Translations under genes and position numbers: made by a program | The notes under the pieces: generated by a model | The model's input: only the letters and a program-made list of their open reading frames with translations | Told to the model about the DNA's origin: nothing | Databases searched by the model: none | In this document: positions 49,176 through 57,492 of the stretch, one piece after another | Layout: each line of letters starts with the position of its first letter | How positions within the stretch are numbered: the stretch's first letter is position 1 | Source: Streptomyces sp. NBC_00483 | GTDB lineage: Bacteria > Actinomycetota > Actinomycetes > Streptomycetales > Streptomycetaceae | Assembly: GCF_036013745.1 (NCBI RefSeq) | Contig: NZ_CP107880.1 | Location: 992,001 to 1,056,000 of the forward strand | Direction of reading: 5' to 3' | DNA length: 64,000 nt

Positions 49176-52100
49176 ATGCCGGACTCCGCGCCCGCCCCCT
49201 CCCCCACGCCCGACGGCGGCGCCTACGCCGCCGCCGGTGTCCCCGTCGTCGACGTCACCGCCACCGGCCTCGGCCCCGGACCGCTGCAGCAGATCATGGG
49301 CCTGATGCGGGAGCACGGTCCGCAGCTGGTGCGGCGGGTGCACGGCCGGGACGCCCTGTTCGTCTCCGAACTCGACCTCGTCACCGAGCTCGCCGACGAG
49401 ACGCGGTTCGCGAAGAGCATCGGCCCGGCGCTGCGCAACGTCCGCGAGTTCGCCGCCGACGGCCTGTTCACCGCCTACAACGACGAGCCGAACTGGGCGC
49501 GCGCCCACGACATCCTGATGCCGGCCTTCGCGCTCGGCTCCATGCGTACGTACCACCCGGTGATGTACGAGGTCGCGCGCCGCCTCGTCGACTCCTGGGA
49601 CCTCGCCGCCGCCGACGGCAGCCCGGTCGACGTGCCCGGTGACATGACCCGGATGACGCTCGACACCATCGGACTCGCCGGATTCGGCTACGACTTCGCC
49701 TCCTTCGCGAGCAGCGAGCCGCACCCGTTCGTCGAGGCGATGGTGCGCTGCCTGGAGTGGAGCATGAAGCGCCTGGCGCGGGTGCCCGGCGGCGACTACG
49801 AGGCCGCCGACGCGGCGTTCCGCGCCGACGCCGACTATCTCGCCCAGGTCGTCGACGACGTGATCAGCGCGCGCGTCGAGAGCGGCGAGCGGCACACCGA
49901 CGACCTGCTCGGTCTGATGCTGACGGCGCAGCACCCGCAGGACGGCTCCACGTTGGACACGGCCAACATCCGCAACCAGGTCATCACATTCCTGATCGCC
50001 GGGCACGAGACGACGTCGGGCGCCATGTCCTTCGCCCTGTACTACCTCGCCAAGAACCCGGCCACCCTCGATCTCGTACGCCGCGAGGTGGACGCCCTGT
50101 GGGGTGACACCACGGACCCGGCGCCGGACTTCGACGAGGTCGGCCGGCTCACGTACACCCGGCAGGTCCTCAACGAGGCGCTGCGCCTGTGGCCCACGGC
50201 CGCCGCGTTCAGCCGGGAGGCGCGCGAGGACACCCTGCTCGGCGGCCGCATTCCGCTGCGCGCGGGGCAGGCCGTGACCGTCATGTCGCCGATGCTGCAC
50301 CGGCAGCCGGTGTGGGGCGACAACCCGGAGCGCTTCGACCCGAACCGGTTCACGCCGGAGGCCGAGGCGGCGCGCTCCCCGCACGCCTTCAAGCCCTTCG
50401 GCACCGGTGAACGGGCCTGCATCGGGCGGCAGTTCGCGCTGCACGAGGCGACGATGCTGCTCGCGATGCTCGTGCACCGCTACCGCCTGGTCGACCACGC
50501 CGACTACGAGCTCTCCGTGAAGGAGACCCTCACCCTGAAGCCGGACGGCTTCACCCTCACCCTCGCGCCGCGCACCCCGGCCGACCGCCGACACACTCCC
50601 CTGCCCGGCGCCGCAGGCAAGGCCGAAGCGGACCTGGTGTCCGACACACTGCCGGCACGGGTACTGCCCGGCACCCGCGCCCTGTTCCTGCACGGCAGCA
50701 ACTACGGCACCTGCACGGGGCTCGCCGCGCAGCTCGCCGACGAGGCCGCCGCGCTCGGCTGCGAGACGGAGGTCGCTCCGCTGGACGCGTACGCGGAGGG
50801 TCTGCCGACCGACCGCCCCGTGGTGATCGTCGCCGCGTCCTACAACGGCCGGCCCACCGACGACGCCGGGCAGTTCGCCGTCCGGCTCGACGCCGACACA
50901 CCTTCGGACGGCGTGGAGTACGCCGTGCTCGGTGTCGGCGACCGCAACTGGGCCGCCACCTACCAGCACTTCCCCACCCGCATCGACGAGCGCCTGGCCG
51001 CGCAAGGCGCCGAGCGGCTGTGCGAGCGGGCCGCCGCCGACGCCTCCGGCGACCTGGGCGGCACCGTCCGCGCCTTCACCGCCGACCTGCGCACCACCCT
51101 CCTGGAGCGGTACGGGGACCCCGAGGCCACCGCCGCGAACACCCCCGCCGAGCCCACCACCTCCTACGAGATCCGCGAGATCACCGGCGGGCCGCTGGAC
51201 GCCGCGGCGGCCCGGCACGGGCTCGCTCCGCTGACGGTCACCGAGGCGCGCGACCTGACGGCGCCCGGCCATCCCCGCGTCAAGCGGTTCGTGCGGCTCG
51301 CGCTGCCCGATGGTGTGTCGTACCGGACCGGCGACCACCTCGCGGTGCTGCCCGCGCACGAGGACGGGCTCGTCGAGCGCGCGCTGAAGGTCCTCGACCT
51401 CGACCCGGACGCGCTGCTCGACATCCGGGACGCCCGTCCGCGGCGCGACGCCCTGCCCCTCGACCGGCCCGTCACCGTACGCGAACTGCTCACGTACCAC
51501 GTCGAGTTGCAGCACCGGCCGGGCCCCGACGAGGTGGCCGCGCTCGCCGCCGCGAACCCCTGCCCGCCGGAGGCCGCCGCGCTGCGGGAGCTGTCCGCAG
51601 ACGACCCGCGCACCTTCCTCGACCTGGTCGAGGACCACCCGGCGCTGCGCGACGTCCTGAGCTGGGACCTGCTGCTCGGGCTGCTCCCGCCGCTGCGCCC
51701 GCGCCACTACTCCATCTCGTCCAGCCCTGCCGAACTCCCGGGCCACGTCGACCTGATGGTGTCCGTGCTCGACGCGCCCGCCGCCTCCGGCACCGGCCGC
51801 TACCGGGGCACGGGCTCGCACCACCTGGCCGCGCTCCGCCCCGGTGACACCGTCCTCGGCCGTGTCCAGCCGTGCCGCGACGCCTTCCGCATCGGACCTG
51901 ACACCCCCGAGCCGGTCATCATGATCGCCGCGGGGACGGGTCTCGCCCCGTTCCGCGGAGTGGTCACCGAACGAGCGGCGCAGGGCGCCCAACTGCCGCC
52001 CGCGCTCCTCTACTTCGGCTGCGACCACCCCGAGCGGGACTTCATGCACGCCGACGAACTCCGGGCCGCCGACGCCGCGGGCGCGGTCTCGCTCCGCCCC

Positions 52101-52364
52101 GTCTTCAGCGACGCCCCGGTCGACGGCCACGCCTTCGTCCAGCACCGCATCGCCGCCGAGGGCGCCGAGATCGGCCGCCTCCTCGACGCCGGGGCGCGGG
52201 TGTACGTGTGCGGGGACGGCGCCCGGATGGCACCCGGCGTCCGCGCCGCGTTCCGCGCACTGCACCGCGAGCGCACGCCGGGCGCCGACGAGTCCGCGGC
52301 CGAGCAGTGGCTCACCACACTGATGGCCGAGGGGCGTTACGTGGAGGACGTGTACGGGGGCTGA
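49176..52364 (+). CDS. Self-sufficient cytochrome P450-reductase fusion (CYP102/BM3-like)
   Basis: A 1062-residue fusion of the CYP102 class, almost the size of P450 BM3. The P450 domain (about 1-480) has the I-helix AGHETTSGAMSF, the ExxR in NEALRLWP and heme ligand Cys415 in FGTGERACIGRQF. An FMN flavodoxin domain (about 500-660) begins LFLHGSNYGTCTGLA. The FAD/NADPH reductase part has RHYSISSSP and the NADPH loop AAGTGLAPFRG and ends YVEDVYGG. Family members hydroxylate medium- and long-chain fatty acids near the omega end. A weak AAAGG lies upstream of the chosen ATG. It is divergent from a PAS-LuxR regulator. Confidence 0.93.
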   Translation: MPDSAPAPSPTPDGGAYAAAGVPVVDVTATGLGPGPLQQIMGLMREHGPQLVRRVHGRDALFVSELDLVTELADETRFAKSIGPALRNVREFAADGLFTAYNDEPNWARAHDILMPAFALGSMRTYHPVMYEVARRLVDSWDLAAADGSPVDVPGDMTRMTLDTIGLAGFGYDFASFASSEPHPFVEAMVRCLEWSMKRLARVPGGDYEAADAAFRADADYLAQVVDDVISARVESGERHTDDLLGLMLTAQHPQDGSTLDTANIRNQVITFLIAGHETTSGAMSFALYYLAKNPATLDLVRREVDALWGDTTDPAPDFDEVGRLTYTRQVLNEALRLWPTAAAFSREAREDTLLGGRIPLRAGQAVTVMSPMLHRQPVWGDNPERFDPNRFTPEAEAARSPHAFKPFGTGERACIGRQFALHEATMLLAMLVHRYRLVDHADYELSVKETLTLKPDGFTLTLAPRTPADRRHTPLPGAAGKAEADLVSDTLPARVLPGTRALFLHGSNYGTCTGLAAQLADEAAALGCETEVAPLDAYAEGLPTDRPVVIVAASYNGRPTDDAGQFAVRLDADTPSDGVEYAVLGVGDRNWAATYQHFPTRIDERLAAQGAERLCERAAADASGDLGGTVRAFTADLRTTLLERYGDPEATAANTPAEPTTSYEIREITGGPLDAAAARHGLAPLTVTEARDLTAPGHPRVKRFVRLALPDGVSYRTGDHLAVLPAHEDGLVERALKVLDLDPDALLDIRDARPRRDALPLDRPVTVRELLTYHVELQHRPGPDEVAALAAANPCPPEAAALRELSADDPRTFLDLVEDHPALRDVLSWDLLLGLLPPLRPRHYSISSSPAELPGHVDLMVSVLDAPAASGTGRYRGTGSHHLAALRPGDTVLGRVQPCRDAFRIGPDTPEPVIMIAAGTGLAPFRGVVTERAAQGAQLPPALLYFGCDHPERDFMHADELRAADAAGAVSLRPVFSDAPVDGHAFVQHRIAAEGAEIGRLLDAGARVYVCGDGARMAPGVRAAFRALHRERTPGADESAAEQWLTTLMAEGRYVEDVYGG

Positions 52365-52427
52365 CCGCACATACCCCCACGGGGCCGGTCGGCGCCCGTG
52401 CGCCCCGAGCACAGGTAGGGTGACCTG

Positions 52428-52670
52428 GTGTTCTCAGACATAGGCCCCTTCGAACTGCTGGTCGTGGCGCTCGTGGCGCTGGCCGTCCTCAGCGTGCCGA
52501 CGCTCGTCGCCCGCCGCCGGAGGGTTCAGCGCCTGCGGCTGGTCGTCGTGGTCAATGTGATCGGCGCCTTCACCGGATTGTTCTGGTTCGTCGCGCTGAT
52601 CATGGCGATGACGATGGCCACCCGTGAGCCCGACGTCACGCCGGTGCCGGGCAGCCAACCGGGCCGCTGA
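52428..52670 (+). CDS. Small two-helix membrane protein, superinfection-immunity (Imm_superinfect)-like
   Basis: An 80-residue protein with a GTG start. A TAGGGT -10-like hexamer (52416-52421) ends 6 bases before the GTG and there is no Shine-Dalgarno, so it is probably leaderless. Two hydrophobic helices are separated by a basic loop: LSVPTLVARRRRVQRLRLV then NVIGAFTGLFWFVALIMAM. The order (Pro-Thr end of helix 1, Arg loop, Asn, Gly-x-x-x-Gly helix with Trp) resembles the phage-type superinfection immunity domain family, which is widespread in non-phage settings too. No phage genes are nearby. Function uncertain. Confidence 0.6.
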   Translation: MFSDIGPFELLVVALVALAVLSVPTLVARRRRVQRLRLVVVVNVIGAFTGLFWFVALIMAMTMATREPDVTPVPGSQPGR

Positions 52671-52694
52671 CGACTGGCCGCAACGCGGCGAGCG

Positions 52695-53309
52695 TCAGCC
52701 CGCCGCCGGCACCAGCGCCGCCGCCGCCGAGCGCGCCGCGGCCAGCGCCTGGCGGTGTTCGGCGCCCGGCTGGCCCAGGACGACCCGGGTGCTCAACCCG
52801 TCGAGCAGCGCGAGGAGTTGGGCCGCGCGGCCGGCGACGTCGTCGACGGCGAAGGCGCCGCGGTCCACCCCCTTGGCGAGGATCGCCTCCAGGTCGCGCT
52901 GCCAACCCTGGTCCAACTCCTGCTGCGCGGCGCGCAGTTCGTCGTCGGCCCCTGAGCGTGCCCACAGCTCGATCCAGAGCATCCAGCGCGGGTCGCGGGG
53001 GCCGGCCGGCAGATACAGGTCCAGGAAGAGGTCGAGCCGGCGGGCCGGAGTCACCCTGCGGGCCAGCAGCCCCGTCCGCTCGTCGGTGAGCGCGGCCTCG
53101 CTGTACCGCAGGGCCTCGACGAGCAGCAGGTTCTTCGAGCCGAAGTAGTAGAGCAGGTGGCCGCCGCTGGTGCCGAGCCGCTTGGCGAGCGAGGCCATGG
53201 TCAGGGACGCGAGGCCCTGCTCGGCGACGACGGCCGTCGCTTCCTGGAGCGTACGGGTCCGCAGATCGCCGCCCGGCCGTCCCGACCGTGCCGCTGTCGA
53301 CCCTGCCAT
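52695..53309 (-). CDS. TetR-family repressor (BetI-like) of the NCS1 permease-amidohydrolase operon
   Basis: A 204-residue regulator starting MAGSTAARSG. The DNA-binding helices are TMASLAKRLGTSGGHLLYYFGSKNLLLVEALRY (about 38-70), and the C-terminal half (WMLWIELWARSGADDELRAAQQELDQGWQRDLEAIL) resembles the BetI/TetR_C_6 type. It is divergent from the permease with two closely spaced palindromes between, so it most likely represses both directions and responds to the permease substrate or its breakdown product. Confidence 0.9.
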   Translation of the reverse strand: MAGSTAARSGRPGGDLRTRTLQEATAVVAEQGLASLTMASLAKRLGTSGGHLLYYFGSKNLLLVEALRYSEAALTDERTGLLARRVTPARRLDLFLDLYLPAGPRDPRWMLWIELWARSGADDELRAAQQELDQGWQRDLEAILAKGVDRGAFAVDDVAGRAAQLLALLDGLSTRVVLGQPGAEHRQALAAARSAAAALVPAAG

Positions 53310-53353
53310 CCGTGCCGCCCCTCACCGCTGTTCGTGCTGATCGCAGCCTACCT

Positions 53354-53418
53354 CTTGACGTGGGGCGGCACCGCGCCGCATCTTGAATGCCATTCAAGTT
53401 TCTTGAACGGCATTCAAG
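53354..53418. promoter_or_regulatory. Tandem TetR operators and permease promoter
   Basis: Operator 1 CTTGAATG-C-CATTCAAG (53382-53398) is a perfect 17-bp palindrome; operator 2 (53402-53418, CTTGAACGGCATTCAAG) differs in one half. Their centres are 20 bp apart, two helical turns, suited to two bound dimers. TTGACG (53354-53359) with CATCTT 18 bp later forms a promoter whose -10 overlaps operator 1. Confidence 0.75.
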
Positions 53419-53446
53419 CCGTTCCCTTGCGACGAGAGGCGACGGC

Positions 53447-54880
53447 ATGACGGCACACCCGACCGCGCGGAACGCCCCCACGCGGGACGTCCCCACGCCG
53501 GACGCGCCCGCGCAGCCGGCCCGGGACGAGGTGTTCCAGGTCGAGGAGCACGGCATCGACCCGATCCCGGAGTCCGAACGGCACGGCGGGGCGCGGGACC
53601 TGTTCTGGCTCTGGTTCGGTTCGAACCTGACGTTCACCTACGTCATCAACGGCGCGCTGGCCGTCTCGTTCGGACTGTCCTTCTGGGAGGCCGTGCTCGC
53701 GGTCGTCCTCGGTGGCCTGACGTTCTTCGCCATCAGCGCGGCGGGCATGAGCGGCGTACGGACGGGCACGGCGACGCTGGTCATCTCCCGCGCCGCGTTC
53801 GGTGTGCGCGGCAACTGGCCGGCGGGCCTGCTGAACTGGATCGTCAGCATCGGCTACACCATCGTGAACACCGTCGTCGGCGTCCTCGCGCTCCAGGCGA
53901 TCTGCGCCGAACTCGGCTGGCACGGCACCGCCGCCCGCGCCGCGAGCCTCGCCGCCACCCTGGCCCTCACCTTCGCCGTCGCACTGTGGGGCCACGCGAC
54001 CGTGCAGTGGGCCGAGCGCTGGCTGGCGTACGCGCTGACCATCGGGTTCGCGGCGATGCTGCTGTTCCTGCTGCCGGGCACGGACACCGGCGCCGCACCC
54101 GCGCCGGGCGGTGCGGCCGCCTGGTCCCTCGCGTTCGTCGTGGTCCTCGCCGGGCCGATCAGCTATGTGCCGATGCCCGCCGACTACACCCGCTACCTGC
54201 CGGCGACCACCACGATGCGCGCGCTCACCTGGAACGGGGCGCTCGGCGGACTCATCTCCTCGGTGGCCCTCGGTGTCGCCGGCGCGGCGGCCGCGACACA
54301 GGCCGACCTCACGGACGCGGTGGCCGGGACGCAGGGGCTGCTGCCGGGCTGGTTCCAGCCGCTGTTCCTCGCCCTGGTGCTCGGCGGCTCGGTCACCAAC
54401 TCGATCATCACGCTGTACTCGTCGAGCCTCAACCTCCAGGTCCTCGGCATCCCTTGGAGCCGCGCGAAGGCGATCCTGATCAGCGCGGCGGTGACGGCCG
54501 CAGGCTCGCTCGCCGCGCTGTTCCTGGTCGACTTCACGGAGTCGCTGCTGTCGTTCCTCTCGCTGCTCGTCATCGTGTTCGCGCCGTGGGGCGGTGTCTT
54601 CCTCACCGACATGGTGCTGCGCCGCTGCCGCTACGACGCCGAGTCCCTGCACACCGGACGCGCGGGCCGCTACTGGTACCGCGCCGGCTACAGTCCCGCC
54701 GGCCTGACCGCCCTGCTCGCCGGCATGGTCTTCGCGGCGCTCACCTGCGACAGCGCCCTGTGGCGGGGCCCGCTCGTGGCCCCGCTCGGCGGCATGGACC
54801 TCAGCGCCCTCGGCGCCGTCGTCGCGGCCGTCGTGTACGCGGCCTTTGCCCGCACCAGCGCGCGCCCGCACACCGCGTGA
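53447..54880 (+). CDS. NCS1-family permease (purine/cytosine/hydantoin type)
   Basis: A 477-residue 12-helix transporter starting MTAHPTARNAPT at 53447, directly after the operators. The N-terminal HGIDPIPESERHGGARDLFWLWFGSNLTFTYVINGAL is the NCS1 signature region; YVPMPADYTRYLPATT and SVTNSIITLYSSSLNLQ are typical of CodB/PucI-like proteins. It would import a nitrogenous ring compound to be hydrolysed by the following amidohydrolase. Confidence 0.92.
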   Translation: MTAHPTARNAPTRDVPTPDAPAQPARDEVFQVEEHGIDPIPESERHGGARDLFWLWFGSNLTFTYVINGALAVSFGLSFWEAVLAVVLGGLTFFAISAAGMSGVRTGTATLVISRAAFGVRGNWPAGLLNWIVSIGYTIVNTVVGVLALQAICAELGWHGTAARAASLAATLALTFAVALWGHATVQWAERWLAYALTIGFAAMLLFLLPGTDTGAAPAPGGAAAWSLAFVVVLAGPISYVPMPADYTRYLPATTTMRALTWNGALGGLISSVALGVAGAAAATQADLTDAVAGTQGLLPGWFQPLFLALVLGGSVTNSIITLYSSSLNLQVLGIPWSRAKAILISAAVTAAGSLAALFLVDFTESLLSFLSLLVIVFAPWGGVFLTDMVLRRCRYDAESLHTGRAGRYWYRAGYSPAGLTALLAGMVFAALTCDSALWRGPLVAPLGGMDLSALGAVVAAVVYAAFARTSARPHTA

Positions 54881-54928
54881 CACCCCTTCCCTCACCACAC
54901 CCCTCGTACGAGAAAGAACCGCATCCCC

Positions 54929-56635
54929 ATGGCACGCGCACAGCACCACTCCCCCGAACCCGCCCCCGCCGACCTCGTCCTGCGCGGCGCCCGCATCCAC
55001 ACCGTCGATCCGGAACTGCCCGCGGCCGAGGCGCTCGCCGTGCGCGACGGGCGGATCGTGTGGCTCGGCGACGACGCGGACGCCGGGCGCTGGACCGGCC
55101 CGGACACCCGGGTCGTCGACGCGGAGGGGCGGCTCGTGCTGCCCGGGTTCATCGACGCCCACAACCACGTCCGGCTCGGCTCGGACGACGCCTGCGTCCA
55201 ACTCGCCGGAGCGGCAAGCCTTTCGGAGATCCACGACCGCATCGCCGCCTGGCGCGAGCGGAACCCGGACGCCGCCTGGATCGAGGCCGAGGCATTCGAC
55301 TACTCGGCGCTGCCGGACGGCCGGATGCCCACGGCCGCCGACCTCGACCCGGTCACCGGTGACACCCCCGCCATGGTCCTGAGCTACGACGTGCACACGG
55401 CCTGGCTCAACTCGGCGGCCCTGGACCGGCTCGGCGTCCGCGCCGACCGTACGGAACTCCCCTTCGGCATCGCCCAGACCGACCCGACGACCGGTGAACC
55501 CACCGGCTTCGTACGGGACTTCGCCGTGCGTGGGCTGTCCCGGGACGGCCACCGGGCGCTGCGCGAGCTCGGTGTGCCGTGGGCGTGCCCCGAGCGGCAG
55601 TACGGGCGGCTCGTGAAGTCGCTCGACGACGCGATCCGGTTCGGCATCACCACGGTGGTAGAGCCGCAGAACTCCCTGGACGACCTGGCCCTGTTCGAGC
55701 GGGCCAGGGCCGAGGGGCGGCTGCGCTCGCGGCTCGTCGCCGCCCTGTTCCACCCACGCGGCACCTCGGACGCGGACCTCGACGACTTCGAGGCAGCCAC
55801 GCGCGCGTACCGCGACGAGCGGATGCAACTCGGCCCGCTCAAGCTCTACATCGACGACGTCGTGGAGCCGCGCACGGCCGCGCTCCTCGAACCGTACTCG
55901 ACCGGCTGTGGGGGTCACCGGGGCGAGACCTTCTACCCGGCCGAGGAGTTCGCCGACCTGCTCACGAAGCTCGACGCCCGCGGCTTCCAGTGCTTCGTGC
56001 ACGCCACCGGCGACCGGGGCATCCGCACCGTCCTGGACGCCGTCGAGCAGGCCCGCGCCGTCAACGGCCCGCGCGACGCCCGCCACCAGGTCGTGCACGT
56101 GGAGTGCCTGGACCCGGCGGACGCGCCGCGCTTCGCCGGGCTCGGCGTCGTGGCGTGCATGCAGCCGCGGCACTGCGCACCGGAGATCGCGGGCCCCGGC
56201 CAGGACTGGGCGGCGAACGTCGGGGCGGGCCGCTGGCACAAGGCGTGGCCGATGCGCACCCTCGACGCGGCCGGCGCGACCCTCGCGTTCTCCAGCGACT
56301 GGAACGTCGCGGAGATGGACCCGATGATCGGCATCTACACCGCCATCACCCGCAAGCCGCTGGCCGGCGGCCCGGCGTGGATGCCCGAGGAGACGGTCGA
56401 CGTGGCCACGGCCGTGCACGCCTACACGATGGGTTCGGCGTACGCCAACTTCCTTGAGGACGAGCGGGGTTCGCTGTCCGTAGGCAAGGTCGCGGACTTC
56501 GCCGTGCTCTCCCGGGACATCCTCCGGGCCGCCCCTGAAGACATCCCCGGCACCGTCGCCGAACTCGTCGTGGTGGCTGGGGACGTGGCCCACGAGACGG
56601 GCATATGCAGGAGCGGGCATTCCGTGAAGAATTGA
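54929..56635 (+). CDS. YtcJ-like metal-dependent amidohydrolase
   Basis: A 568-residue amidohydrolase 48 bp behind the permease. After a small beta domain (ADLVLRGARIHTVDPELPAAEALAVRDGRIVWLG) come the metal-binding DAHNHV, the central HATGD (metal His), HVEC and the last catalytic Asp in FSSDWNVAEM. The C-terminal VGKVADFAVLSRDIL closes the composite beta domain. YtcJ/amidohydrolase-3 enzymes hydrolyse N-acyl or cyclic amide bonds. The context (NCS1 permease, TetR control) points to a small imported amide. No ribosome-binding sequence other than GAAAGAA is seen. Confidence 0.9.
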   Translation: MARAQHHSPEPAPADLVLRGARIHTVDPELPAAEALAVRDGRIVWLGDDADAGRWTGPDTRVVDAEGRLVLPGFIDAHNHVRLGSDDACVQLAGAASLSEIHDRIAAWRERNPDAAWIEAEAFDYSALPDGRMPTAADLDPVTGDTPAMVLSYDVHTAWLNSAALDRLGVRADRTELPFGIAQTDPTTGEPTGFVRDFAVRGLSRDGHRALRELGVPWACPERQYGRLVKSLDDAIRFGITTVVEPQNSLDDLALFERARAEGRLRSRLVAALFHPRGTSDADLDDFEAATRAYRDERMQLGPLKLYIDDVVEPRTAALLEPYSTGCGGHRGETFYPAEEFADLLTKLDARGFQCFVHATGDRGIRTVLDAVEQARAVNGPRDARHQVVHVECLDPADAPRFAGLGVVACMQPRHCAPEIAGPGQDWAANVGAGRWHKAWPMRTLDAAGATLAFSSDWNVAEMDPMIGIYTAITRKPLAGGPAWMPEETVDVATAVHAYTMGSAYANFLEDERGSLSVGKVADFAVLSRDILRAAPEDIPGTVAELVVVAGDVAHETGICRSGHSVKN

Positions 56636-56829
56636 TGGGCACCTTGCTCCTTTTCGCCATTTCCCTCTGTACGGCAATGCGTGCATTCCACCGGTGAAGA
56701 CCTTTCTCACAGTGGACCTGGTCGCAGAAATGAGGCAATGAAACCGCGCATTAACTGACGCGTATCCACCGGGACTCCTGGCGTCGATGCACTCCTTGGC
56801 ATTGCAGGTCCGCCGTCAGGAGGAAATTC

Positions 56830-57492
56830 ATGTCCTTCTTCGCCAGGGCTTCCTGGCCAGGAGACCACCGTGACGAGGTCGTGGCCGGCGCGCTCGCCGC
56901 CGCCGTGATCATCGTCCTCGGCTACGCGTCCGGCATCGGCGCAACGGCCGACCAGACCACAGCCGGCACCGCCCCGCCGACCGTCGGGGCGCCCGCCTCC
57001 CCGTCCGCCCCCAGCAGCCCCGCTCCGACACCGACCGAGTCCCCCACGTCGGATTCCGGAGGTGACGGAACCGGGGACACCGGCGAGCTGCCCGTGGGCG
57101 GAATTCCCGGCGGCGGCACGGGAGGAGCGGGGGAAGCCGCGGCCGGCCATGAGGGGCACGACAATTCCAGTGGCCTTCCCGGTGACTCCGGCCATTCCGG
57201 TCACACGTCGCCGAACTCGCCGACCCCCTCATCACCGCCGTCCGCCACCCCTTCGCCTTCCCCCTCCTCCCCCTCGACGTCGCCGTCGTGCGCGGCCGGA
57301 GAAGTCCGCCTCGTACAGCCGCTCCTGAAGGGGGCGCTCACCCCTGTGACCGGGCTTCTGGATGGCCTGACCAACGGGGGCGACGGGACCTCCTCATCGG
57401 CGCCCGGCTCTCAATCCGCATCCGACGAAGAGGTCACCCCCTGCGTCGGCCTGGCCTCCGACCCCGCCCTGCTCACGGAGTTGACGCCGTGA
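56830..57492 (+). CDS. Membrane-anchored His-rich hypothetical protein of the copper cluster
   Basis: A 220-residue protein with AGGAGG 6 bases before ATG. One N-terminal membrane helix (VVAGALAAAVIIVLGYASGIG) is followed by a Pro/Ser/Thr-rich linker, a His/Gly-rich patch (HEGHDNSSGLPGDSGHSGH, about 116-134) that could bind copper, a second Ser/Pro linker and a small C-terminal segment with two cysteines (CAAGEVRLVQPLLKG...TPCVGLASD). The next gene overlaps its stop (GTGA) and is a CopC-CopD fusion, so a role in copper handling at the outer membrane face is likely. I do not recognise the C-terminal segment. Confidence 0.7.
   Translation: MSFFARASWPGDHRDEVVAGALAAAVIIVLGYASGIGATADQTTAGTAPPTVGAPASPSAPSSPAPTPTESPTSDSGGDGTGDTGELPVGGIPGGGTGGAGEAAAGHEGHDNSSGLPGDSGHSGHTSPNSPTPSSPPSATPSPSPSSPSTSPSCAAGEVRLVQPLLKGALTPVTGLLDGLTNGGDGTSSSAPGSQSASDEEVTPCVGLASDPALLTELTP

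Noticed and set aside
49059..52412. Long minus-strand frame opposite the P450 fusion
   Set aside because: Shadow of the CYP102-like gene: low-complexity Arg/Gly/Val content, no domain, no ribosome-binding site.
53414..56710. Long minus-strand frame opposite the NCS1 permease and amidohydrolase
   Set aside because: Same shadow features; the plus-strand genes have full family motifs and operators.
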